DNA of 64,000 nt from an uncultured Clostridia bacterium (GCA_934162255.1 CAKPIG010000002.1:62001-126000), one strand, 5' to 3'. Counted from the stretch's first letter, positions 52,031 through 60,524 are shown. Notes: generated by a model not told the origin, from the sequence alone. Numbers and translations are program-made.

Positions 52031-52456
52031 ATGAAATCAGAAAGAGGTATAACATTAACTTCTGTAATGATATATGTATTAGTTTTTACAATAGTTGTAC
52101 TGACAATAGGTAGAATAACAACATATTTTTATAAAAATGTAAAAACATTATCAACAAGTACAACTTCATATGGGCAATATACAAAATTTAATAGTTACTT
52201 TTCTGAAGAAGTAAACATAAAAGAAAATACTGTAGAAATTCAGGAAGATGATAAAACTAAAAAAATAATATTTTCAGAAACAAATAATGTATATACATGG
52301 ACTGAAAATAAAATATTCAGAAATAAAGTAAAAATATGTAGCAATGTAAAAGATTTTAATTGCTCATATAATTCAGAGACTGGAGTTATAACTATCAGTT
52401 ATAAAATCAACGGAGAGGATGCTCCACTTACAACGAATTACACAATAGCAAAATAA
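52031..52456 (+). CDS. Minor pilin/pseudopilin
   Basis: A 141-residue protein with a prepilin signal: KSERG before ITLTSVMIYVLVFTIVVLTIG, then a beta-rich head (VEIQEDDKTKKIIFSETNNVYTW in pieces, GVITISYKING). It resembles ComGF/PilW-like minor pseudopilins that prime pilus assembly. It has two cysteines, KICSNVKDFNCSY, possibly a disulfide. GGAGG precedes the ATG. Confidence 0.8.
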   Translation: MKSERGITLTSVMIYVLVFTIVVLTIGRITTYFYKNVKTLSTSTTSYGQYTKFNSYFSEEVNIKENTVEIQEDDKTKKIIFSETNNVYTWTENKIFRNKVKICSNVKDFNCSYNSETGVITISYKINGEDAPLTTNYTIAK

Positions 52457-52473
52457 CAAAGGAGGACAATATA

Positions 52474-54111
52474 ATGGATGTAAGAAAACGTCAACCAATA
52501 GGAATAGAACTTGTAAAAAGAGGAATAGTAAAAGAATCAGATATAGAAAATGCTTTGCTAGAGCAAAAGAAAAATCCTAATAAAAAAATAGGAGAAATTT
52601 TAAATGAATTAAAAGTATGTGATTCACAAATATTAATAGAAGCAATTGGAGATATAATAGGTGTAAAAGGCATGATATTAAGCCAATCACAAATAAAAAT
52701 TGAAGTATTAGATTATGTTTCATTAGAAATTGTAAGAAAAAATAGAATGGTTCCATTTGAAATAGAAAATGGAAAAATAAAAGTATGTTTTGCAGATACA
52801 ACAAATACAAGAAATATAGAAACAGTAAGATTATTAATGTTAAATAAAGGCCTAATAATAGACCCATATATCACATTTGGAAGTATTATTGATGAAATAA
52901 TAAGTAAATTAGGTGGTTCTGTAGATAAAGACATGTCAAGAATAGGACAAGATAATAATATAACAGAAATAGTTGATACAATAATAAAAACAGCTATGGA
53001 AAAAAGAGCAAGTGATATTCACATCGAACCATTAAGAGATGAAATAAGAATTAGATACAGAATAGATGGAGAATTGTTTACAGAAACTACACTTCCAAAA
53101 TCTAAACAACCTCAAATAATAGGAAGATTAAAAGCAATTTCTAATATGCATCAAGAAAAACAAGAATCACAAGATGGTAGAATCTTATTATATGATGATT
53201 ATAATATCCGTGTATCTTCTCAAAAAAACGTATGTGGAGAAAAATTTGTATTAAGACTATTAAAAAAGAATACAAATATTAGAAATATATTTGAACTTGG
53301 ATATCCAGGAACAGAACAAAGTTTAAATAAGAGTATAAACAAAAGAAATAGTATAACAGTAATTGCAGCTCCTACAGGAGAAGGAAAAACAACATCATTA
53401 TATAGTTTCATTGATTATTTGAACAAACCAGAAATAAATATAACAACAATTGAAGACCCTGTTGAAATACGTATAGATGGTCTAAACCAAATAGAAATTG
53501 ATTCAAAAGCAACATTTTCAGACTCTTTAAGAACAGTATTAAGACAAGATCCTGATATTATTCTAGTTGGAGAAATAAGAGATAAGGAAACTGCTGAAAT
53601 TGCAATACAAGCAGGACAAACAGGACATTATGTATTATCAACAATACACACAATTGATGCAATAGAAGTAATCACAAGATTAAGAAAAATAGGATTGACA
53701 GATTATGATATAGCAAGTACACTTGCAACAAGTATTTCACAAAGACTATTAAGAAAATTATGTCCACATTGTAGACATGAAAGAGAATTCACTCAAGAAG
53801 AAAGAGATATAATCGCAAGTATTGGTCAAAGATATAATGTAGAATTTGACTTAAATGGAAAAACAACATTTGATGCAATTGGATGTGATAAATGTAATAA
53901 TACAGGTTATTATGGAAGAACAGGAATATTTGAAATACTTGATATAACAGATGATATAAAAGAACTTATAATGAAAGGTGCATCAAGTATCGAAGTAAAA
54001 AGACAAGCACTAACAGGAAGTTATAAGCCACTTTGCATAGATGGAATTAACAAAATACTAAATGGAGTTACAAATTTAGAAGAATTAAATAGAAAAATAC
54101 TATTATTTTAA
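52474..54111 (+). CDS. pilB: Pilus assembly ATPase PilB
   Basis: The extension motor, 545 residues. The N-terminal ~150 residues are the GspE/MshE-like domain. The ATPase has Walker A APTGEGKTTS (about residue 305), the Asp box, Walker B DPDIILVGEIRDKETAEIA and His box STIHT. A tetra-Cys zinc site follows, CPHC and CDKC. Serine of the usual GSGKT is Glu here (GEGKT). AGGAGG precedes the ATG. Confidence 0.95.
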   Translation: MDVRKRQPIGIELVKRGIVKESDIENALLEQKKNPNKKIGEILNELKVCDSQILIEAIGDIIGVKGMILSQSQIKIEVLDYVSLEIVRKNRMVPFEIENGKIKVCFADTTNTRNIETVRLLMLNKGLIIDPYITFGSIIDEIISKLGGSVDKDMSRIGQDNNITEIVDTIIKTAMEKRASDIHIEPLRDEIRIRYRIDGELFTETTLPKSKQPQIIGRLKAISNMHQEKQESQDGRILLYDDYNIRVSSQKNVCGEKFVLRLLKKNTNIRNIFELGYPGTEQSLNKSINKRNSITVIAAPTGEGKTTSLYSFIDYLNKPEINITTIEDPVEIRIDGLNQIEIDSKATFSDSLRTVLRQDPDIILVGEIRDKETAEIAIQAGQTGHYVLSTIHTIDAIEVITRLRKIGLTDYDIASTLATSISQRLLRKLCPHCRHEREFTQEERDIIASIGQRYNVEFDLNGKTTFDAIGCDKCNNTGYYGRTGIFEILDITDDIKELIMKGASSIEVKRQALTGSYKPLCIDGINKILNGVTNLEELNRKILLF

Positions 54112-54131
54112 TACTAAGGGGGAAATGTCTA

Positions 54132-55238
54132 ATGGTTAATATGGACAAAATAATTGAACAAGCAATAGAAAAGGACGCATCAGATATACATTTAATGTCT
54201 GGATTAAAACCAATGTTTAGAATTACAAGAGCATTAGTGGAAGCAGAAAATACAGAAATTTTAAAAGATGAAGATATGTATGAAATATATGATTATATCG
54301 TAAAAGGAAATGTAGATAAAGATAAAGTATTTACAGAAACACGAAAATTGGATACATCTTATGAATTCAATGATATTCGTTTAAGGGTAAATATTTCATA
54401 TGCAAATGAAGTTCCAATTTGTACAATGAGACTTATAAAAAATGAGCTACCAGCATATGAAGACTTAGGAGTTCCTGATATAGTAAGAAGAATGACATAT
54501 CAACCACAAGGATTAATACTTGTAACAGGAAAAACAAACTCAGGTAAATCAACAACATTAAATGCATTAGTAAATCATATAAATGAAACACAAAATAAGA
54601 AAATATTATCATTAGAAAGCCCTATAGAATATAAGCACAAATCAAAAAATTCAATGATAGTACAAAAAGAAGTAGGACCAGGAAGAGATTGTTTGACATA
54701 TCATGATGGTGTAAAAAATGCATTAAGAGAAGACTGCGATATTCTAGTAATAGGAGAGATTAGAGACAAAGTAACAATGGAAGCTGCAATAGAAATGGCA
54801 GAATCAGGACACTTAGTAATAGGTACACTTCATACAAAATCATGTGCAGAAACAATAGACAGAATGATAAACTTCTATGAAGTAAGAGACCAATCTCAAA
54901 TAAAATATTTATTATCAGCATTATTAAAACTTGTAATATCACAAAGATTACTAGTTGGAACTTCAGGAAAACTTGAATTAGTACCAGAAGTAATGGTTGT
55001 AGATAATATAGTAGCAGGTGTTATGAGAAAAGAAAAAATAAGTGTATCTGAAATAGAAGATGCAATTCAAAGTGGTCAAGAAAAAGGAAGTATCAGCTTA
55101 ATAAACTCAATAGCACAACTATTTGTAGATAACAAAATAACTCTAGAACAAGCAAAAATGCAAGTTGAAGAGAAAAATATTGAAACATTAAACAGAACGA
55201 TTATGCAATTAAAAATAAAAAAAGGAAATAATTTTTAG
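54132..55238 (+). CDS. pilT: Twitching motility/retraction ATPase PilT
   Basis: The retraction motor, 368 residues. The N-terminal DASDIHLMSGLKPMFRI, Walker A GKTNSGKSTTLNAL (about residue 137), Walker B CDILVIGEIRDKVTMEAAI and His box IGTLHTKSCAETIDRMI are present. PilT presence implies dynamic pili rather than a static fibre or secretion system. It lies between pilB and pilC. Confidence 0.93.
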   Translation: MVNMDKIIEQAIEKDASDIHLMSGLKPMFRITRALVEAENTEILKDEDMYEIYDYIVKGNVDKDKVFTETRKLDTSYEFNDIRLRVNISYANEVPICTMRLIKNELPAYEDLGVPDIVRRMTYQPQGLILVTGKTNSGKSTTLNALVNHINETQNKKILSLESPIEYKHKSKNSMIVQKEVGPGRDCLTYHDGVKNALREDCDILVIGEIRDKVTMEAAIEMAESGHLVIGTLHTKSCAETIDRMINFYEVRDQSQIKYLLSALLKLVISQRLLVGTSGKLELVPEVMVVDNIVAGVMRKEKISVSEIEDAIQSGQEKGSISLINSIAQLFVDNKITLEQAKMQVEEKNIETLNRTIMQLKIKKGNNF

Positions 55239-55253
55239 GTAAGGGAGAGAACA

Positions 55254-56597
55254 ATGCCAGTATATGTATATAAAGCAGTAACAGATAAAGGTCTAATTGT
55301 AAAAAACAAGGTTGAAGAACCTAGTAAACAAGACTTGATAAAAAAACTAAAAAACAATGATATTACACCAATTGAAATAATTCAAGTTGCATACAAGAAA
55401 AAAACAAGACAGAAAAAGAATGTTACTAATATAAAAGACATTATAAAAGATGTAAATACAACACAATTAGATAGAAGAATGCCAGCAAAGCAAATATCAG
55501 CTATTGAAAAGCTAAACTTATATTTGGCTGCGACAGAAAAAGTAAAAACCAGAGATATAATAATTTTTACAGAAAACTTTTATTTATTAAAAAAGGCAAA
55601 TTTCAATAATATTCACGCATTAAATACGATTATAAAAAGTACAGAGAATATCTCATTAAAAGGTATATTAGAAGATGTATTAGCAGGAGTAGAAGCTGGA
55701 GAGTATATGTATACAACATTGGAATATTATTCAGATGTATTTCCATTCATATATATAAATATGATAAAAGTAGGGGAATTATCAGGTTCATTAACAAATT
55801 CTTTAGGCCAAGCAGTAAAATATCTAGAAGATAATGAAAGAATAACAAAAAGGATAAAAAGTATAGTAATACCAAATATTATACAATTTGTTGTAATATT
55901 AGCATTGTTAATAGGAGGAACACTATTTGCAATACCACAAATTCAAAACCTATTTGATGAAATAGGATCACAAGCTACATTACCAAAAATAACATTGTGG
56001 TTCCAGAGTTTTATAAATCTGGTGTTAAAATATTGGTATATACCAGTACTCGTAATAGCTGGAGTAATAGCAGCAATATTAACATATGTTAATACACCAG
56101 TAGGAAAATATAAATACCATTATTTTAAATACACAATGCCTGTATTTGGAAAATTAATATTCTCACTAGAATTTTCAAGATTAATGAAAGCAATGCACTT
56201 AAACCTAGAAAATGGAATGAGAATTCAAGAAGCATTAGATGTAAGTAAATCAGTAAGTAAAAACTATGTAATGTTATCAATAGTTGAAACATCAATAAAC
56301 AATATGTTAACAGGTTATTCATGGATAGATCCATTTGAAAAATCAGGATTTTGCTCTCCAATGATAACAGAAATGTTAAGAATAGGAATGCAAACAGATA
56401 TAACAGAAATGTTAGGAAAATTGCTAGAATACATGGATATGGACATAAACAACACAATAAATAGAGTAATGAAAGTATTACCTGAAATTGCTTATTCAAT
56501 TGTAGGTATAGTATTAATATTCTTCGTATGTGTAGTTTTAGTACCAGTAATTCAAGTATACATGGGAAACTTCTTATTCTCAGCATATGGAGTTTAA
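55254..56597 (+). CDS. pilC: Pilus platform protein PilC (GspF family)
   Basis: The membrane platform on which PilB and PilT act, 447 residues. The start MPVYVYKAVTDKG, first GspF domain (IIFTENFYLLKKANFNN, VEAGEYMYTTLEYYSDVFP), membrane helices at ~205-225 and ~260-280, and second GspF domain (LEFSRLMKAMHLNLENGMRI; LRIGMQTDITEMLGKL) end in a final hydrophobic helix. Last gene of the pilus operon. Confidence 0.93.
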   Translation: MPVYVYKAVTDKGLIVKNKVEEPSKQDLIKKLKNNDITPIEIIQVAYKKKTRQKKNVTNIKDIIKDVNTTQLDRRMPAKQISAIEKLNLYLAATEKVKTRDIIIFTENFYLLKKANFNNIHALNTIIKSTENISLKGILEDVLAGVEAGEYMYTTLEYYSDVFPFIYINMIKVGELSGSLTNSLGQAVKYLEDNERITKRIKSIVIPNIIQFVVILALLIGGTLFAIPQIQNLFDEIGSQATLPKITLWFQSFINLVLKYWYIPVLVIAGVIAAILTYVNTPVGKYKYHYFKYTMPVFGKLIFSLEFSRLMKAMHLNLENGMRIQEALDVSKSVSKNYVMLSIVETSINNMLTGYSWIDPFEKSGFCSPMITEMLRIGMQTDITEMLGKLLEYMDMDINNTINRVMKVLPEIAYSIVGIVLIFFVCVVLVPVIQVYMGNFLFSAYGV

Positions 56598-56618
56598 ATA
56601 AAATAAAAAATGCATTTA

Positions 56619-56654
56619 TAGGACATCCTAGTCGAATAAAGATAGGGTGTCCTA
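56619..56654. repeat. Inverted repeat after pilC
   Basis: TAGGACATCCTA and TAGGGTGTCCTA pair over a 12-nt loop. There is no T-run on the plus strand, so it is a weak terminator candidate. It could also be an RNA stem or binding site. Confidence 0.5.
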
Positions 56655-56675
56655 AATTCATAGAAAGGGATATAA

Positions 56676-57560
56676 ATGAAAATAGGAATAGACTTAGGCG
56701 GAAGTCATATAGGAATAGGATTAGTAAATGAAAATGGAGAAATAATTCAAAAAGAAGAAAAATACTTAACAGGAGAAAAAGAATTACAAAAAACTATAGA
56801 AGAATTTATAATTGAAAAAGTAATGCAAATATGTATTGCAAATGATATAGAAAGTATAGGAATCGCAATACCAGGAACAGTATCAGAAAATAAAATAATA
56901 AAAGCAGTAAATTTGGGATTAGAAAATTATGATTTAGCAAAACAAATAGAAGAATTCATACATATACCAGTCAAATTAAAAAATGATGCAAAATGTGCAG
57001 CACTTGCTGAGCAAAAATATGGGGAATTGAAAGAATATGAAGATAGTATATTCTTATGTATTGGAACAGGAGTAGGAAGTGCAGTAATATTTAATGGAAA
57101 ACTTTTAGAACCTAAAGGAGTTCCAGGTTTTGAATTCAGTCATACAATAATTCAAAAAAATGGAATATTATGCAACTGTGGAAAAAGAGGATGTTTTGAA
57201 ACATATGCAAGTATAAAACGATTCAAAGAAAAAATCTCAAAAGAATATAATTTAAATACTATTAGTGGTAAAGTAATAAGAGCATTCATATTAGAACATC
57301 CTGAAGACATAAAATTACAAAACATGTTAAAAGAATACATAGAAGACTTGAGTATAGGAATATCAAACTTCATAAATATATTTGAACCAGAAGCAATATG
57401 TATAGGAGGAAGTTTTGCTGAATATGAAAAAATCTTATACAAACCTTTGAAAGATGAGTTATTACATGGAAACTTGCTATTTAACAAAAGAGATGATATA
57501 ATAATAAAACATGCAAAATTAGGAAATGATGCAGGAATAATAGGATCAACACTAATTTAA
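56676..57560 (+). CDS. ROK-family sugar kinase
   Basis: A 294-residue kinase likely to phosphorylate glucose or a related hexose. It has the phosphate motif IGIDLGGSHIGIGLVNENG, IGIAIPGTVS, LKNDAKCAALAE, CIGTGVGSAVI and the ROK zinc motif CNCGKRGCFETYAS (about residues 166-179). ROK regulators have an added N-terminal helix-turn-helix, absent here. Its placement after pilC seems incidental. Confidence 0.9.
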   Translation: MKIGIDLGGSHIGIGLVNENGEIIQKEEKYLTGEKELQKTIEEFIIEKVMQICIANDIESIGIAIPGTVSENKIIKAVNLGLENYDLAKQIEEFIHIPVKLKNDAKCAALAEQKYGELKEYEDSIFLCIGTGVGSAVIFNGKLLEPKGVPGFEFSHTIIQKNGILCNCGKRGCFETYASIKRFKEKISKEYNLNTISGKVIRAFILEHPEDIKLQNMLKEYIEDLSIGISNFINIFEPEAICIGGSFAEYEKILYKPLKDELLHGNLLFNKRDDIIIKHAKLGNDAGIIGSTLI

Positions 57561-57583
57561 TAAAAGGAGACATAAAAGCAAAA

Positions 57584-58888
57584 ATGAAAAGAGTAAGTTT
57601 TTACACACTAGGATGTAAAGTAAATCAATATGAAACAAATGGAATGACGCAAAAATTCAAAGAAGCAGGATATGAAATAGTAGATGTAAATGATGATATT
57701 TCAGATGTATGTATAGTTAATACATGTACAGTCACAAACATGTCTGACAGAAAATCAAGACAATTATTAAGAAGAGTAAAAGAAAAAAATCATCAAGCAA
57801 TAATAGTAGCTGTGGGATGTTATGCACAAGTTGCAAAAGAAGAGCTACAGAAAATGGAAGAGATAGACATAGTATTAGGAAATGAAGAAAAAAAAGATAT
57901 TGTAAATTATATAGAAGAATACTTCAAACAAAATCATAAATTAATAGAAGTTCAAGATATAGCTTCACAAAAAGAATTTTCAGACATGGGGCAAATAACA
58001 TATACTGAAAAGACTAGAGCAGTAATAAAAGTGCAAGACGGATGTAACCAATTCTGTTCATACTGTATAATTCCATATGCAAGAGGAAGAGTTAGAAGTA
58101 GAAAAATAGAAAGTATAATAAAAGAAATAGAACAAATTGCTCAAAAAGGAATAAAAGAAGTTGTAATAACAGGAATTCATATTGCATCATATGGAAAAGA
58201 TTTTGAAAAAGAAGATGGATTAATAGAATTATTAGAAGAAATAAACAAAGTAGAAGGAATAAAAAGAATAAGACTAGGCTCTTTAGAGCCTAAAATAATA
58301 ACTGAAGAATTCATGAAAAGATTAATAAAGTTAGAAAAAATATGCCACCATTTCCATCTATCTTTACAAAGTGGATGTGATGAAACACTTAAAAGAATGA
58401 ACAGAAAATACACAACTCAAGATTTAACAGAAATAATGGAAAGACTAAGAAGATATTACACAGATGTAATGCTTACAACTGACATTATTGTAGGATTTCC
58501 AGGAGAAACAGAAAGTGAATTTGAAAAAACATATAAATTTTTAGAAAAAGCCAAATTTTATAAAATGCATGTATTCCAATATTCTCAAAGAAAAGGAACA
58601 AGAGCTGCAGTAATGCCAAACCAAGTAGATGGAAATATAAAAGAAAAAAGAAGCAAAGAGCTTATAGAAATGTCAAACAAATATCAAAAAAAATATAACG
58701 AAAAATATATTGGAAAAGAAGTAGAGGTACTTTTTGAAGAAAAAGAAGAAATCAACAATGAGATTTATTACAAAGGACATACACAAAATTACATAATGGT
58801 AAAATATAAAACAAATGAGGAAAAACTTGAAAATGTACTAAAAAGAGTTACACCTCAAATTGCTGAAACAGAGTTTATTATTGCATAA
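57584..58888 (+). CDS. mtaB: tRNA t6A37 methylthiotransferase MtaB
   Basis: MtaB converts t6A37 to ms2t6A37 in tRNA. The N-terminal UPF0004 domain has SFYTLGCKVNQYET and IVNTCTVTNMSD with its cluster cysteines; the radical SAM motif is CNQFCSYCIIPYARGR (about residues 150-165); a TRAM domain ends the protein. VRSRKIESI and LQSGCDETLKRMNRKY match MtaB rather than MiaB. The length of 434 is typical. Confidence 0.94.
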   Translation: MKRVSFYTLGCKVNQYETNGMTQKFKEAGYEIVDVNDDISDVCIVNTCTVTNMSDRKSRQLLRRVKEKNHQAIIVAVGCYAQVAKEELQKMEEIDIVLGNEEKKDIVNYIEEYFKQNHKLIEVQDIASQKEFSDMGQITYTEKTRAVIKVQDGCNQFCSYCIIPYARGRVRSRKIESIIKEIEQIAQKGIKEVVITGIHIASYGKDFEKEDGLIELLEEINKVEGIKRIRLGSLEPKIITEEFMKRLIKLEKICHHFHLSLQSGCDETLKRMNRKYTTQDLTEIMERLRRYYTDVMLTTDIIVGFPGETESEFEKTYKFLEKAKFYKMHVFQYSQRKGTRAAVMPNQVDGNIKEKRSKELIEMSNKYQKKYNEKYIGKEVEVLFEEKEEINNEIYYKGHTQNYIMVKYKTNEEKLENVLKRVTPQIAETEFIIA

Positions 58889-58939
58889 TAAATATTACAA
58901 ATGTAATAATTTTGTAATACAAATTTAATATAAATGTAC

Positions 58940-58968
58940 TTGATATATTATGAAAAATGTTATATAAA
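58940..58968 (+). promoter_or_regulatory. Promoter of the 59007 gene
   Basis: TTGATA, 17-bp spacer, TATAAA, 38 bases before the ATG. Upstream, ATTACAAATGTAAT (near 58894-58907) is a palindrome-like ATTACA site. Confidence 0.6.
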
Positions 58969-59006
58969 TAATATGAATTAATTATACTACAAAGGAGGAA
59001 TTAATT

Positions 59007-59306
59007 ATGGCAAATATAGAAGAAATTGCAGGAGTATACGGAGGAGTAAAAACAGAAGAAACAGCTAGTAATATAGGTTTCGGAGAACAAAATGCTATTC
59101 CTACTACAGAAAATGCAGGAACACAATTACCAGCAAAAAGAGGATTCTGGGATAAAGTTAAAGCAGTTCTATTCTATGAAATAAAAGTTGAATTAACACC
59201 TCAACAACAAAAAGTAGAAGATGAAATAAACGAATTCTTACACCAAGAAGTTACTTGGTCAAAAGTAAAAGATTTCCTATTCCAAGAAATAACATTTGGA
59301 AAATAA
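59007..59306 (+). CDS. Small hypothetical protein with two KV(K)xxLFxE motifs
   Basis: A 99-residue soluble protein I do not recognise. Two similar segments, GFWDKVKAVLFYEIKVE and VTWSKVKDFLFQEITF, form an internal repeat of an amphipathic helix. The N-terminal ~45 residues look flexible. AAAGGAGG precedes the ATG, and it has its own promoter and terminator. Codons look well adapted, suggesting fair expression. Confidence 0.65.
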   Translation: MANIEEIAGVYGGVKTEETASNIGFGEQNAIPTTENAGTQLPAKRGFWDKVKAVLFYEIKVELTPQQQKVEDEINEFLHQEVTWSKVKDFLFQEITFGK

Positions 59307-59327
59307 GTGAAAATGAAATAAAAGTAG

Positions 59328-59362
59328 AGACAGAAAAATATAAATTATTCTGTCTTCTTTTA
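59328..59362 (+). terminator. Terminator after the 59007 gene
   Basis: AGACAGAA pairs with TTCTGTCT over an AT-rich loop, followed by TCTTTTAGTTT. Confidence 0.75.
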
Positions 59363-59443
59363 GTTTATATTTTAGCATATATTTTTGTTTATAAAAAAAT
59401 TGCAAAAAAGTTGTAAAAAAAATAAAAAATTACAAAAAAACTA

Positions 59444-59472
59444 TTGACAATTAATAAAAAATAGATTATACT
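59444..59472 (+). promoter_or_regulatory. tRNA operon promoter
   Basis: TTGACA, 17-bp spacer, TATACT. An inverted repeat (TTGCGTTAGAC with GTCTAAACGCAA, 59478-59506) lies between it and the first tRNA. Confidence 0.8.
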
Positions 59473-59511
59473 TAGACTTGCGTTAGACAGTTAGTCTAAA
59501 CGCAAAAATAT

Positions 59512-59588
59512 GCTCCCATAGCTCAGTTGGTCAGAGCAACCGGCTCATAACCGGTGGGTCCTAGGTTCAAGTCCTAGTGGGAGCACCA
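59512..59588 (+). tRNA. tRNA-Met (anticodon CAT)
   Basis: A complete cloverleaf: acceptor GCTCCCA with TGGGAGC, D arm AGCTCAGTTGGTCAGAGC, anticodon arm ACCGG-CTCATAA-CCGGT with CAT at 59546-59548, T arm CCTAGGTTCAAGTCCTAG, and encoded CCA. CAT could also be tRNA-Ile2 after lysidine modification; elongator Met is more likely. Confidence 0.93.
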
Positions 59589-59620
59589 TTTTTTTATTAT
59601 ATTGCATAATAAAAAAATTT

Positions 59621-59920
59621 GGACAGGTGGCCGAGTGGCTAAAGGCGGCAGACTGTATGCTTTGCTTGTAAAAGCAGAAATTGCAGCTCATACAAGAAAT
59701 TGTATGATGAAAACTAGGCTAATTCGGGGAAGTCTTAACAGGCTATGCTGATGATAATCCCGAGCTAGGAAGAAAATCCGAGTGTAGAGACTTTATACCT
59801 GGCATCTGAAAAGATGAAGAGAAAGTCCAGACTACAAACCATAATGGGTAGTGAAAACTATAGTAGTAAGAAATCTGTTCTCATTTGAGTACGATGGTTC
59901 GAATCCATCCCTGTCCACCA
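59621..59920 (+). tRNA. tRNA-Tyr (anticodon GTA), interrupted by a group I intron
   Basis: Exon 1 (59621-59656) carries acceptor GGACAGG, the D arm and the 5' half of the anticodon arm CAGACTGT. Exon 2 (59871-59920) carries AAATCTG, a long variable arm (CTCA-TT-TGAG), T arm GATGGTTCGAATCCATC, acceptor CCTGTCC and ACCA. Joined, the loop reads CTGTAAA with anticodon GTA. A long variable arm is normal for bacterial tRNA-Tyr. The split falls between the second and third anticodon bases. Confidence 0.92.
59657..59870 (+). ncRNA. Group I self-splicing intron in tRNA-Tyr
   Basis: 214 nt with no ORF. The 5' exon ends in U and the intron ends in G, as the chemistry requires. Core: a 5' stem TGCTTT (59658-59663) with AAAGCA; P element AATTCGGGGAA (59721-59731) and Q element AATCCCGAGC (59756-59765), pairing TCGGG with CCCGA; R element AGAGACTTTA and S element AAAGTCC, forming P7 by GACTTT (59789-59794) with AAAGTC (59822-59827); P8 as CATCT-GAAA-AGATG (59803-59816). 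Confidence 0.9.
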
Positions 59921-59924
59921 TATT

Positions 59925-59970
59925 AAAAGCCGTAGAAACATTGAGATATCAATAATTCTACGGTTTTTAT
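59925..59970 (+). terminator. Terminator of the tRNA operon
   Basis: AGCCGTAGAA pairs with TTCTACGG over an AT-rich loop and is followed by TTTTTAT. Confidence 0.85.
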
Positions 59971-60023
59971 AATGTAATTTTAATGCAACTAGATATTTTT
60001 AAAGTAAAGTAATATTTTCTTTC

Positions 60024-60052
60024 CCTCTTTCATCGAAAGAGGTTTCTTTTTT
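60024..60052 (+). terminator. Second terminator-like hairpin
   Basis: CCTCTTTC, ATC loop, GAAAGAGG, then TTTCTTTTTT. It follows no gene directly; it may back up the tRNA terminator or be left from a lost gene. Confidence 0.7.
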
Positions 60053-60076
60053 ATAAAAATTGAAAAATATAAATAC

Positions 60077-60105
60077 TTGTTTTTATACAAATTTTATGAT
60101 ATAAA
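60077..60105 (+). promoter_or_regulatory. Promoter of the endonuclease-like gene
   Basis: TTGTTT, 17-bp spacer, TATAAA, 35 bases before the ATG. The surrounding sequence resembles the one ahead of the helicase at 244 (AATACTT, T-run, TATGATATAA). Confidence 0.5.
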
Positions 60106-60140
60106 TAAGGAAAATTTGCAATTTTCGAATGGAGGAGATT

Positions 60141-60524
60141 ATGATTTTTGATACCAATAAAGAAAAAGGAAATGCAGGATTAGGAATTGCTATTGCATAT
60201 TATAGTGCTAATGGATATATAGTATCTATTCCATTAAATGATACTCAAGACTATGATTTAATTGTTGATAAAAATAATAAATTAAAGAAAGTCCAAGTTA
60301 AAGCAACATCTTGTAAAACAAAATATGATAAATACCAAGTTGCGTTAAAAAGTTGCGGAGGAACAAAAGGGAAAACTTATAAAACAATAATAGATACTAA
60401 TGTAGATGAAGTATTTATTATTACAGATAAAATGGATTTATTTTTATTACCAATAGATAAAATAAAGAATAAGTCAACTATTAATTTATGTGAAAAATAT
60501 AATGATTATAGAGTAAATATATAA
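60141..60524 (+). CDS. PD-(D/E)XK endonuclease-like protein (group I intron homing endonuclease family)
   Basis: A 127-residue protein: NKEKGNAGLGIAIAYYSANGYIVSIP, then DYDLIVDKNNKLKKVQVKAT with the D...Q-x-K nuclease core, and VDEVFIITDKMDLFLLPID. This matches in outline the small PD-(D/E)XK family that includes the endonuclease of a cyanobacterial tRNA group I intron. ATG at 60141 follows GGAGG by five bases; the ATG at 60129 overlaps that site. It lies 220 bp downstream of the intron-bearing tRNA, with its own promoter. Whether it cuts the tRNA-Tyr site is inference. Confidence 0.7.
   Translation: MIFDTNKEKGNAGLGIAIAYYSANGYIVSIPLNDTQDYDLIVDKNNKLKKVQVKATSCKTKYDKYQVALKSCGGTKGKTYKTIIDTNVDEVFIITDKMDLFLLPIDKIKNKSTINLCEKYNDYRVNI

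Noticed and set aside
52474..55238. Type II secretion or competence (Com) system instead of a pilus
   Set aside because: A PilT retraction ATPase and PilM-PilN/PilO genes are present, which point to a type IV pilus.
59621..59920. tRNA-Leu or a selenocysteine tRNA because of the long variable arm
   Set aside because: The spliced anticodon loop is CTGTAAA with GTA, and bacterial tRNA-Tyr also has a long variable arm.
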